Part shown: in pieces, positions 1 to 7,569 of the stretch | Layout: each line of letters opens with the position of its first letter | Numbering within the stretch: position 1 is the stretch's first letter | From: Holophaga foetida DSM 6591 | GTDB lineage: Bacteria; Acidobacteriota; Holophagae; Holophagales; Holophagaceae | Direction of reading: 5' to 3' | Assembly: GCF_000242615.2 (NCBI RefSeq) | Contig: NZ_KI912268.1 | Location: forward strand, 3,146,690-3,210,689 | Length of the DNA stretch: 64,000 nt | Translations under genes and position numbers: made by a program | The notes under the pieces: model-generated | The model's input: the letters and a program-made list of their open reading frames with translations, nothing else | Database searches by the model: none | What the model was told of the DNA's origin: nothing

Positions 1-276
1 AACGATCTGCTCCGGCAATGGGATCGACTCTGGACCTACCTGACCCATGAAGGGGTGGTGCCGACCAACAATGAAGCCGAGAGGGCGATCCGCAAGGCGG
101 TGCTGTGGCGGAAGGTGAGCCTGGGGGTGGAGAGCGAGCATGGCGCCCGCTTTGTGGAGCGCATGCTGACCCTGGCAGGCACGGCCCGGAAGCGCGGCGT
201 GGACCTGCTGGAGTGGCTGACTCAGGCCATGAAGGCCAGCCTCGTCGGAATCGCCGCACCGGATTTCACAGCCTGA
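1..276 (+). CDS. IS66-family transposase, C-terminal fragment (cut by window edge)
   Basis: The reading frame is open from the first base and ends at TGA 274-276, so only about 91 C-terminal residues are present. The fragment carries the end of an IS66 TnpC DDE transposase: an NNEAERAIR stretch (the conserved N-x2-E-x2-IR region around the catalytic Glu), then W-R-K, a G-x-E-x-G-A segment and an amphipathic tail ending LEWLTQAM. In this family the protein catalyses transposition of the element. The rest of the gene and the other element ORFs lie upstream of the window. The element end and a truncated host gene follow at once (see 300-331 and 328-384). Family assignment is confident; whether the copy is intact cannot be judged. 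Confidence 0.85.
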   Translation, partial: NDLLRQWDRLWTYLTHEGVVPTNNEAERAIRKAVLWRKVSLGVESEHGARFVERMLTLAGTARKRGVDLLEWLTQAMKASLVGIAAPDFTA

Positions 277-299
277 TGCGGTCCCCGTGGAATCAGAAA

Positions 300-331
300 C
301 CCCCTCCATGCGGAGGGGGCTGAACGGCTAC
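300..331. mobile_element. Probable right end of the IS66-like element
   Basis: An 8-bp stem with a 4-base loop (300-307 pairs with 312-319, loop ATGC) is followed by a stretch ending CTGAACGGCTAC at 331. Read inward this end starts GTAGCCGTTCAG, a plausible IS66-type terminal inverted repeat (known family ends start GTA). Immediately beyond 331 the DNA becomes AT-richer and is homologous to the 5' end of the gene at 1537-2133, which places the element/host junction at about 331/332. The left end and the target duplication are outside the window, so the exact terminus is inferred. Confidence 0.55.
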
Positions 332-384
332 AAAATTTCTAATTCTGTGAAGTGTACTCCATTAGAGTCAACAAAGACGATCAT
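328..384 (-). pseudogene. 18-codon 5' remnant of a second copy of the VgrG-linked cargo gene
   Basis: Reading the minus strand from ATG at 384 gives MIVFVDSNGVHFTELEIL and then TAG, the stop being contributed by the IS66 end. It aligns without gaps to the start of the 198-residue protein at 1537-2133 (MIIFVDPSGERFTQAEL). The 14-17 bases between the upstream gene's stop and the start codon are placed as in the intact copy. The sequence shows that the accessory-cargo unit once repeated at least one more time to the left and was cut at codon 18 by the insertion or an adjacent deletion. Too short to be functional. Confidence 0.8.
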
Positions 385-398
385 GCTATACCTCGCAA

Positions 399-1550
399 TT
401 AAGGAAGGTTGTTCCCGTCGAAACAATCACGCCACCATGCGCTAATAATTTCTCCTGATTCATTTGTTATGACTACCGGGAATTGTACATTGTTAGAATT
501 ACCACATCGACCACCATAGGCCCATAGAAGGCTATTCTCTTTTTTTAATCGAATACTACAAGGGTTTTCACTATTAGAGAAGAACCCACTCCGAAATGGT
601 CCAAAGAACGATTCATGTACTGGATCTCCTGTATTTCCTGACAGCCTGTTTTGGCTGGCAGTTGTTGTGATATCAGGCAAGGTTTGATGAATTTTCAAGT
701 CATAATATCTCCTATCCCGTATCTTTCTTAACGCATCGATTAGACCATCTCTCAGCTTGTTTCCTGTGGAATGCCCAACCAATACGGGCAGTAAGTCTGA
801 AATATAGGCTCTGATGTGCGGCTTTCCCTCATGGCCAAAGCGTCGCATGACGTGCGCGGGGTCCTGTAATGTTCCAAAACAGAGGAGAAGTGTTTTTACA
901 TTGCGGGGTCTATCAAACATAATGAGGCGCTCTGACATGTTTTTAGATGTTGCCGCAGGCCGCAGGATGGGAAAATCCCGAATTTTTCGTCCCCGATACC
1001 TCATGGGTGAGTGAGTGACCTTCCCATCCATTGGTAGTGTCACAAAAACATCTTGAGTAGACTCATCTCCTCGTAATTCGATCGATATCACGGTCGGTAA
1101 TTCAAAACGGTTAAAAGTCTCAATATCCTTCTGCCATCCAGGCCGGATTATAATTCCGTCCATGGTTTGTTGTTCCTCAAACTTTACAACAAGGAATTCG
1201 TCCATGCAGTGATCGTAATAGTCGTTCTGTAATGGGAAGCTAAATACAGTTTCCGGATCATCGTCAAATAGCGGTTTAGGGTCAAAGACGGGTGTGTGCC
1301 CATCCGGAGCCAGGCGCCTACGCGGTTCTGGTTTCCAGCCGTGGTCCTCCCCCTGGACCCACTTAAACTTGTCCGAAATCCTCTCACCTTTGTCATTAAT
1401 CACTATGTTTTGGTCAAACCAATAGTCCCCCTCGAAAGACACTTTTGCAGGAGCGCCGCAAACACTGACATCCACCGCTGATGGGCAGATTTGTGCCATG
1501 GCCGGAATCAGTATAGTAAAGCAGAGCAATGTAAATTTAAGTACACGCAT
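399..1550 (-). CDS. Secreted VgrG-cassette protein with discoidin-like (NADase-type glycan-binding) domain, copy A
   Basis: A 383-residue protein starting at ATG 1550; the open frame extends further upstream, but this start precedes a clear Sec signal peptide (MRVLKFTLLCFTILIPAMA) and matches the paralogue at 2148-3335. Residues about 75-150 resemble the discoidin-like domain annotated as NADase-type glycan-binding: an L-F-D-D-D-P-E-T segment, a VVKF strand, then IRPGWQKD and N-R-F. Conserved with the paralogue are PAATSKNMSERL, LPVLVGH-TGN-LRDGLI and the end DGN-LP. It overlaps the 3' end of the cargo gene by 14 bp and is last in the vgrG transcript. Periplasmic location and cassette position suggest an immunity or accessory role; this is inference. 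It is visibly more AT-rich than its paralogue. Confidence 0.6.
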   Translation of the reverse strand: MRVLKFTLLCFTILIPAMAQICPSAVDVSVCGAPAKVSFEGDYWFDQNIVINDKGERISDKFKWVQGEDHGWKPEPRRRLAPDGHTPVFDPKPLFDDDPETVFSFPLQNDYYDHCMDEFLVVKFEEQQTMDGIIIRPGWQKDIETFNRFELPTVISIELRGDESTQDVFVTLPMDGKVTHSPMRYRGRKIRDFPILRPAATSKNMSERLIMFDRPRNVKTLLLCFGTLQDPAHVMRRFGHEGKPHIRAYISDLLPVLVGHSTGNKLRDGLIDALRKIRDRRYYDLKIHQTLPDITTTASQNRLSGNTGDPVHESFFGPFRSGFFSNSENPCSIRLKKENSLLWAYGGRCGNSNNVQFPVVITNESGEIISAWWRDCFDGNNLP

Positions 1551-2133
1551 TGGAAGCCTTATCGAAAACATAACGGTAATCATTGCAATGAAGCCCCTCT
1601 TTCGGGTTCTGAGTACGGTCCTGGTTGCCGTCGTGATAGGCTCCGGCCTTGAAGGGCCGCAGGGCCCGATAGCTTTTCCCGTTTGGGTAAAAAGAGGTTT
1701 TGCCGAGATCCACTCTTGGCCTGCCATGGGGATGAACGTCGATTTTGTACCGGTGCATGCCCAGGCGCAGGTCTCGGAGCTTGTCCGGCCTTTCCTCCCC
1801 CTTGGAAGGCTTCCCGTATTCCAAAGAGGCGCTGAAGGCATGAAGCTTGGCGTTGGAGCCTTTGTTCTGCATTACCAGGATGCAGTCATCAAAGACCCCG
1901 CTTTTGTTCACGGCGACGCTGCTGTTCTGATAAGTCGTCTTGTTGTCCTTGAATGCGTAGAACAGCCCTCGGATGCCCATGACGTTCACGCGCATGTCGG
2001 CGGCCTGGAAGTTGTAGCTCGAGTCTCCCTGGAACCCAAAGACCACCTGGGCCTGAGTCCAAACGCGGGCAAAGAATGCATAGAGTTCTGCCTGAGTGAA
2101 GCGTTCCCCACTGGGATCAACAAAGATGATCAT
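1537..2133 (-). CDS. Small putative type VI secretion cargo (effector candidate)
   Basis: A 198-residue protein without signal peptide, starting at ATG 2133 behind GAGAGG. It sits between the two secreted paralogues downstream of vgrG, the position usual for VgrG-delivered effectors. No family is firmly recognised. The C-terminal third (about 125-198) has LGMHRYKI, YRALRPF, a DGNQD segment and LHCNDYRYVF, ending SNACT. This pattern faintly recalls phage/T6SS peptidoglycan-peptidase-like proteins that carry an ALR...D-G-N-D...H...C order, but I cannot confirm this. If that comparison holds, the Cys would be only two residues from the stop and the protein may be trimmed at its 3' end, where the next gene overlaps. 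Function is inferred from context only. Confidence 0.5.
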   Translation of the reverse strand: MIIFVDPSGERFTQAELYAFFARVWTQAQVVFGFQGDSSYNFQAADMRVNVMGIRGLFYAFKDNKTTYQNSSVAVNKSGVFDDCILVMQNKGSNAKLHAFSASLEYGKPSKGEERPDKLRDLRLGMHRYKIDVHPHGRPRVDLGKTSFYPNGKSYRALRPFKAGAYHDGNQDRTQNPKEGLHCNDYRYVFDKASNACT

Positions 2134-2147
2134 GTCTGCCTCTCGAA

Positions 2148-3335
2148 TCAGGGAAGTTCGTTGCCGTCATAATCGCTACGCTCCCAGGCGTCCACGATGG
2201 CACCCGTGCCGTCCACGATCAGCACAGGGTATTCCCAGGCCTCGCCGATTTTGTCAAGGTAGTGCTTGTCTCCGTATGCCCATATTCGGGATCCACGATA
2301 GGCCAGCCGTATGGTGGGATAGCCGTCGTAATACGGAATATATCCTTCAAAAAAGAGTCTAAAAAAGGAGTCGTAAATGGGTTCGCCAATCGCCCTCCGC
2401 ATCCATCTCTCTCCGACCCCCTTGGTGATATCCGGCAGGGGCTTGAGGATGGTCAATTCCTGGCATTTCTTGTCTCTCACCTTCCTCAGCACCTCGATCA
2501 GCCCATCTCGCAACGTGTTCCCCGTGGGGTGCCCCACCAGCACAGGCAGCAGCTCCGAAATGCAGCTTTTCACATAGCTTTCCTCGCATTCGAAGTGTCG
2601 GCGGACGGGCGGCGTTTCGGGCATCACCCCGAATTCGATGCGCAGTCTGATGGCCTTGCGGGGCTTGTCGAACATGAGGAGGCGCTCTGACATGTTCTTG
2701 GAAGTGGCTGCGGGTTGCAGGATGGGATAGTCCTTGACCTTCCATCCGTGGTACCAAGTGGGCGGCTGGATGACCTTTCCATCCATGCGCATGTACCCAT
2801 TGACGCGGCGATAGTTCTCTTCATCGGCAAGTGTACATTTTCGGGGTTCATCCCCCTCGAAATCGACGCTTATCCAGGTGGGTACCTCAAAGTGATTGAA
2901 GGTCTTGAGGTCCTTCTGCCAACCGGAACGGATGATGCAGGCGTCGACAAGCTGAGGCTCTTTGAAGGTGATGAGGATGTTGCACGGAGAGGAATTGGTA
3001 GGAAACCTGAAGGCAGTCTTGGGGTCACCGTCGAAGAGGGCCTTCAGATCCTCGGGCTTGAAGGTCCGAAGATGTTCGCCTGGTCGCAGTGCCCGGGGCC
3101 GCCGCTCCCAGCCGAAGGGTGGCTTTCCCGGTATCCACTGAAGGCCGTCCGAGACCCACTCATCCTTGTCATTGACCAGATAGGTGTCGTAACGCGCGGA
3201 TTCACTGTCGAACTGCACCGTAGCGGGCACTCCGCAGATGGTGACCTCAACGGGAGGGGACAGCTCGGCCATGGCCGGAACCAGGGCGGCGAGGCATAAA
3301 AAGGCTGATTTGAGTAAACGCATTGGGAACCTCAT
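2148..3335 (-). CDS. Secreted VgrG-cassette protein with discoidin-like domain, copy B
   Basis: A 395-residue paralogue of the protein at 399-1550. The start ATG at 3335 overlaps the vgrG stop (ATGA, 3332-3335), so translation is probably coupled. A signal peptide follows (second Met at residue 5, MRLLKSAFLCLAALVPAMA). Residues about 95-165 form the discoidin-like domain: ALFDGDPKTAF, an ILITF strand and IRSGWQKD, close to the NADase-type glycan-binding signature. The middle has PAATSKNMSERLLMFDKPRK and the C-terminal half LPVLVGHPTGNTLRDGLIEVL. The next gene starts 14 bp after its stop. Being co-transcribed with a spike protein and exported to the periplasm suits an immunity or target-binding accessory; no catalytic motif is evident. 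The function is not established. Confidence 0.6.
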   Translation of the reverse strand: MRFPMRLLKSAFLCLAALVPAMAELSPPVEVTICGVPATVQFDSESARYDTYLVNDKDEWVSDGLQWIPGKPPFGWERRPRALRPGEHLRTFKPEDLKALFDGDPKTAFRFPTNSSPCNILITFKEPQLVDACIIRSGWQKDLKTFNHFEVPTWISVDFEGDEPRKCTLADEENYRRVNGYMRMDGKVIQPPTWYHGWKVKDYPILQPAATSKNMSERLLMFDKPRKAIRLRIEFGVMPETPPVRRHFECEESYVKSCISELLPVLVGHPTGNTLRDGLIEVLRKVRDKKCQELTILKPLPDITKGVGERWMRRAIGEPIYDSFFRLFFEGYIPYYDGYPTIRLAYRGSRIWAYGDKHYLDKIGEAWEYPVLIVDGTGAIVDAWERSDYDGNELP

Positions 3336-5881
3336 GCGGAAAGGTTCCGCTTCAATTCGTCTGGCAGGGATGACAGTTCATCCTTGGGCAACTGTGGCAA
3401 GGGCGTGCTAGGCGTGTCCGGCCCCATCAACTTCATCCCCGCCGCATGGATCTCCAGGTTGCCGGGCATCTTGAGGGTCAGCTTCCCGTCCTTGAGGAGG
3501 AGTTCGCAGCCCCCCGCGGCGAGGCGGATGGAGGTCTTGGCGAGGACTTCGACGCTGTTGTTGGCGCTGACGATCTGGACATCCTGGTCGGCCACCACGC
3601 CGATCTTCCCTTCGTGGGCCTGGATATCCACATTGCCTTTGCCTGCGATGGCCTTGATGCCGGATTTGGCGGCGAATACGCTCCAGGCCTCCTGGGCGGC
3701 CATCATGATGCGCTTGCCTGCGGCGATCACGGTGTCCTGGCCGCTATCGAGGTGGATGTGCTCGCCTGCGGTGGTGACATGGCTGGCGGGGGTGCTCTGG
3801 ACGATGCCTGCGGGGCTGCTCATGGCGAGCACGGGCTCGCCGAAGGCGGGGATTTCGGTGCCCTTGGTGGTCTGGGTCTTCTTCAGGGTCTCCTGGAGCT
3901 TCTTGGCGCTTTCCAGGGTGCCCAGGGCTTCGAGCTGGTGTTTCTCGGACACCTCGCTCAGGGCCTTGGAGAGTTCCTGGCCCCCTTCGAGCTGGCTGTG
4001 CAGCCCTGCGGATTCCAGGGCGGCGCTGCCGCCTTCGGTGCTGATCAGCAGGCCCTTTTCGCCGCGCAGGGCGCCGTAGGCTTCGCTCCGCAGCTCGAAA
4101 CCCGTGCCCTTGGGCTCCGCCAGGCCCAGGGCTCGGGGGTGCACGATGTGGCCGAGGTTCAGTTCGGTCTTGGCGTGATCGGAGGCGAGTCGGGCCCGCA
4201 GCTCGTTGGTGCTGTCATCGAAGAGGAGTTCGTTGCCACCCGTGCCCTTGTGCATCTTGGAGCGCATGCCGGAGATGGCCTTGTCGCCTGGGAGGCTGGA
4301 GGCCAGGCTGAACATGGCGGGCTTGCGGCGGCCGCCGGGCAGCACCCCCAGGACCACGGGCTTGTCGGGGTCGTTGTTCATGAACTGGATCAGCACCTCG
4401 TCCCCGGCCCGGGGGAGGAAACCTCCGCCCATGCCCTGGCTGGACCAGGGCTGGAGCAGGCGCACCCAGGTGCAGTCGCGGTCCGTGCCAGTGGCTCCGG
4501 CCTCGGGGTGATCCTCCTTGCGGGTGCAGTGGAGTTCGACCTTGATGCGGCCCACCTCGTCGGTGTGGACCTCCTCGCCTTCGGGGCCCACCACCGTGGC
4601 GGTGATGGGGCCGGGGATCGGGGCCTCGATCTCCTCGGGCAGGATGGGGATGCTCTGGCGCAGGCATTCGAAGCGGTTGGTGTAGACCTGGGAAGCCTGA
4701 TGGTCGGTCTTCAATCCCCCGAAGTTGTTCTCGGCTTCCAGCTCCAGGGCCGTCAGCACGAAGGTGCGCTGGGCCTGGGGGTCCCGGTCGTGGACGGGGT
4801 GATCCTCCAGGACGAAGCTGGTGCCCACGCAGAAATCCCGTACCGTCCCTCCTCCTGAAAAGCCCTTGGTGCGCTGCTCCCAGACCTGGGCCCGGCTGGT
4901 GGTGGCCTTCTCGTGGCCCTCCAGCACGTCGTGCTCCAGGGGGGCCTCGTGGCGGTAGTCCTCCAGGGTCGAAGCCAGGGCGTTGCCGAAGCTCCCCTGG
5001 TCCGAAAGGAGCTCCTCGCTGGTGGTGCTCAGCGAGCTATTGCTGTGATCCCAGGCGCGGCGGGTGACCTTGCCCACCTGGAGCACCCGCTGGGCCTGCC
5101 AGCTGGTGATGGTGTCGGAGGCCTCGGTGCCATCGGCCCGGTGGAAGCGCACCTCCCCGGCCTCGTTCTCGTCCAGATCCCGGGGGTCGTCGAAGAGGAC
5201 GAGGGTGTGCTGGGGGTGCTCCGGGGTGCTATCGGGGTGGGGCAGGATGACGAAGGAGACGCCGATCTTGGCGAGGCGGCGGCGGATGAAGTCCCACTTG
5301 TTCTCGGCGCAGAGGAAGGCGAAGTCCCGGACGGGGTAGCTCTGCTTCTTGAGGCAACGGTCGTCGAGGTGGAGGGTCGAGGCAAAAACGCTATTGTTGT
5401 TGAGTTCCTCGTTGATCAGGAGCGTCACGATCTCCAGATCGGTCTTCTGGAGGAAGATGCGGGAACTGCGGCCCAGGCGCAGGGCGGCGGTGACGGGCTC
5501 CACCACTAGACGGTAGTTGGACAGTCCGCCATCGCTGCCTTCGCTGTGGACCTCGGTGATGACGCCGCAGATGAGGCGCTTACCGCCGGAATCCGTGAGG
5601 AGGCTGATCTGGACGGGCACGCCTTCGAGGGTCTTGAGGGCGACATGGGCATCCTGGGAGAAAACCCAGACTTCGTAACGCAGCCCGACATTAATCGCTT
5701 CTCTTCCCTTGATGCGGAGCACCAGGAACATGCCCGGGGGGATGCCGCTGCCCTCGGCGAAGTGGATCTCGATGAGGCGGGTGGCCTGGTCGATGAAGGC
5801 GTTGAGAAGGTCCGCAATACTGCCTGGCAACTGCGGCAGACGGGAGGAGAGGCTGGAGAAGGTGGAATCAAGAAGGCTCAT
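3332..5881 (-). CDS. vgrG: Type VI secretion VgrG spike protein with DUF2345-type C-terminal extension
   Basis: An 849-residue VgrG. The chosen start is ATG 5881 behind GGAG; an in-frame TTG at 5920 and an ATG at 5905 give short extensions without a comparable ribosome site. The N-terminal two-thirds is the gp27-like Vgr_GE module, followed by a gp5 OB-fold at about 430-530 (TDEVGRIKVELH, WVRLLQPWSS, GDEVLIQF, KPVVLGVLPGG) and a GTGGNELLFDD segment. A coiled, Glu/Lys-rich stretch then leads to a DUF2345-like repeat domain (GEHIHLDSGQDTVIAAGKRI; IRLAAGGCELLLKDGKL). The protein trimerises as the puncturing tip of the T6SS tube. No other T6SS structural gene is in the window, so this is an orphan vgrG island with its cargo genes downstream. 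Confidence 0.93.
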   Translation of the reverse strand: MSLLDSTFSSLSSRLPQLPGSIADLLNAFIDQATRLIEIHFAEGSGIPPGMFLVLRIKGREAINVGLRYEVWVFSQDAHVALKTLEGVPVQISLLTDSGGKRLICGVITEVHSEGSDGGLSNYRLVVEPVTAALRLGRSSRIFLQKTDLEIVTLLINEELNNNSVFASTLHLDDRCLKKQSYPVRDFAFLCAENKWDFIRRRLAKIGVSFVILPHPDSTPEHPQHTLVLFDDPRDLDENEAGEVRFHRADGTEASDTITSWQAQRVLQVGKVTRRAWDHSNSSLSTTSEELLSDQGSFGNALASTLEDYRHEAPLEHDVLEGHEKATTSRAQVWEQRTKGFSGGGTVRDFCVGTSFVLEDHPVHDRDPQAQRTFVLTALELEAENNFGGLKTDHQASQVYTNRFECLRQSIPILPEEIEAPIPGPITATVVGPEGEEVHTDEVGRIKVELHCTRKEDHPEAGATGTDRDCTWVRLLQPWSSQGMGGGFLPRAGDEVLIQFMNNDPDKPVVLGVLPGGRRKPAMFSLASSLPGDKAISGMRSKMHKGTGGNELLFDDSTNELRARLASDHAKTELNLGHIVHPRALGLAEPKGTGFELRSEAYGALRGEKGLLISTEGGSAALESAGLHSQLEGGQELSKALSEVSEKHQLEALGTLESAKKLQETLKKTQTTKGTEIPAFGEPVLAMSSPAGIVQSTPASHVTTAGEHIHLDSGQDTVIAAGKRIMMAAQEAWSVFAAKSGIKAIAGKGNVDIQAHEGKIGVVADQDVQIVSANNSVEVLAKTSIRLAAGGCELLLKDGKLTLKMPGNLEIHAAGMKLMGPDTPSTPLPQLPKDELSSLPDELKRNLSA

Positions 5882-6011
5882 GGAGCACTCCAATAAGTCA
5901 GACATCCACCAGTCTATCAAACGAAGAGATTGCTTTCCTTTCTTTGTGATAAATTAAATATTTCAATATGCGAGAAACTGTGTTTCTGGACAAGACGCCT
6001 TGGTGATGTGA

Positions 6012-7451
6012 TTAGCGGTTTGGGCTCCTTTGCTCCATGGGGGTATAGCCTCGCTTCGGAATGACGCTCTTGTAGGCGGGGCGGATGATCTTGCCGCCAT
6101 TCACCAGTTCCTCCATGCGGTGGGCGCACCAGCCAGCCATGCGGCCCACGGCGAAGATGGGGGTGTAGAGTTCCCGGGGGATGCCAAGCATTCGGTAGAC
6201 GAAGCCGGAGTAGAAGTCCACGTTGGCGCACATGATCTTGTCGCTGCCCTTGACCTTGGCGAAGACGTCCGGGGTCAGCCGCTCGATGGCCTTGTAGAGC
6301 CCCAGTTCCTTCTCGAGCCCCTTTTCGGTGGCCAACAATTCCGCCTTCCGTTTGAGGAGGATGGTTCTGGGGTCCGACAGGGTATAGACGGCGTGGCCGA
6401 TGCCGTAGATGAGTCCCGTGCCGTCGTAGGCCTCGCGGCGCAGGATCTTCCCCAGGTAGGCGGAGATCTCATCCTCGTCCGTCCAGTCAGTCACGCCGCG
6501 CCGGATGTCGTCCATCATGTCCATGACCTTGTGGGCGGCGCCGCCGTGCTGGGGTCCCTTCAGGGAGCCGATGGCCGCGGCGATGGCGGAATAGGTGTCG
6601 GTGCCCGTGGACGTCACCACGTGGGCCACGAAGGTGGAGTTGTTGCCTCCGCCATGCTCGGCGTGGAGCACCAGGGCGAGGTCCAGCGTCTCCGCCTCCA
6701 GGCGGGTGTAGCGGCTGTCGGGCCGGGTCATGTGGAGGATGTTCTCGGCGATGCCCAGCTCCTTCACCGGCGGGTGCAGGAAGAGGCTGCGCTTGGCGTG
6801 GTAGTGGTTCTTGGCCTGGTAGCCGTAGGCGGCCATGGTGGGGAGGCGGGCGATGAGCTCGATGCACTGGCGCAGGACGTTGCGCGGGCTGAGGTCATCG
6901 GGGTTGGGGTCGTAGGAATAGGAGACCAGGACGCTGCGGGCCAGCTTGTTCATGATGTCCGTGCTGGGGGCCTTGAGGATCATGTCCTCGGTGAAGCCCT
7001 TGGGCAGGGGGCGCAGCTGGCCGAGCAGATCCTGGAACGCGGCCAGCTGCTCCTGGTCCGGGAGTTCGCCGACCAGGAGGAGGTAGCAGCACTCCTCGAA
7101 GCCCAGGCGCCCCTCGCCCTGGAAGCCGTTGACCAGATCGTTGATCTCAATGCCCCGGTAGAAGAGCTTGCCCTCCACCGGCACCTTCTCCTCCTCGTCG
7201 AAGATGTAGGCCCGGACGTCTCCGATCTCGGTGAGGCCCACCAGGACGCCGGTGCCGGCTTCGTCCCGCAGGCCTCGCATGACCCGGTACTTGGAATAGA
7301 GTTCGGGGTCGATCCGGTCGTTCTGTTCCAGGAGGTTTCCGAGGTGATCGATCAGTGCGTGGGTGTCCATGGGGGTGGGCTTGGCAAGATCCGGTCCACT
7401 GCGGTGGAATGCGGACCCTGCTTGCTTTCCTGGCTTTGTGGCCGAACCCAT
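6012..7451 (-). CDS. gltA: Citrate synthase
   Basis: A 479-residue citrate synthase, condensing oxaloacetate and acetyl-CoA in the TCA cycle. Catalytic landmarks are in order: AEHGGGNNSTF (first His), SLKGPQHGGAAHKVM (second region), GIGHAVYTLSDPR (catalytic His) and NVDFYSGFVYRMLGIP (catalytic Asp); AVGRMAGWCAHRME closes the C-terminal domain. The start at 7451 is preceded by GGAGAC. A later Met (7370, residue 28) matches the usual family start but has no ribosome site, so a short N-terminal extension seems real. It is transcribed alone, divergent from ftcD with a 118-bp gap. Re- versus Si-type is not an issue: the fold is the classical GltA type. A 2-methylcitrate synthase activity cannot be excluded from sequence. 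Confidence 0.92.
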   Translation of the reverse strand: MGSATKPGKQAGSAFHRSGPDLAKPTPMDTHALIDHLGNLLEQNDRIDPELYSKYRVMRGLRDEAGTGVLVGLTEIGDVRAYIFDEEEKVPVEGKLFYRGIEINDLVNGFQGEGRLGFEECCYLLLVGELPDQEQLAAFQDLLGQLRPLPKGFTEDMILKAPSTDIMNKLARSVLVSYSYDPNPDDLSPRNVLRQCIELIARLPTMAAYGYQAKNHYHAKRSLFLHPPVKELGIAENILHMTRPDSRYTRLEAETLDLALVLHAEHGGGNNSTFVAHVVTSTGTDTYSAIAAAIGSLKGPQHGGAAHKVMDMMDDIRRGVTDWTDEDEISAYLGKILRREAYDGTGLIYGIGHAVYTLSDPRTILLKRKAELLATEKGLEKELGLYKAIERLTPDVFAKVKGSDKIMCANVDFYSGFVYRMLGIPRELYTPIFAVGRMAGWCAHRMEELVNGGKIIRPAYKSVIPKRGYTPMEQRSPNR

Positions 7452-7569
7452 GTCTCCAAATATGTAGGATTTCCCGTCCGGGGCACAAAAATGTGGGACG
7501 GGCGCTTCTTGACTGGCCGGGGCGTGTCACAGGCCCCACTCTGAGGGCGTCAGACCTTGGGAGGCCGCC

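Noticed and set aside
300-319. The hairpin after the transposase as a plain terminator
   Set aside because: No T-tract follows and it lies within the terminal bases of the element, so it is better read as part of the IS66 end.
3446-4858. A 470-codon plus-strand frame inside vgrG
   Set aside because: Shadow frame; translation is repetitive and without motifs, while vgrG on the other strand has all its domains.
3332-5920. A longer vgrG starting at TTG 5920
   Set aside because: No ribosome site; the ATG at 5881 has GGAG at good spacing and fits family N-termini.
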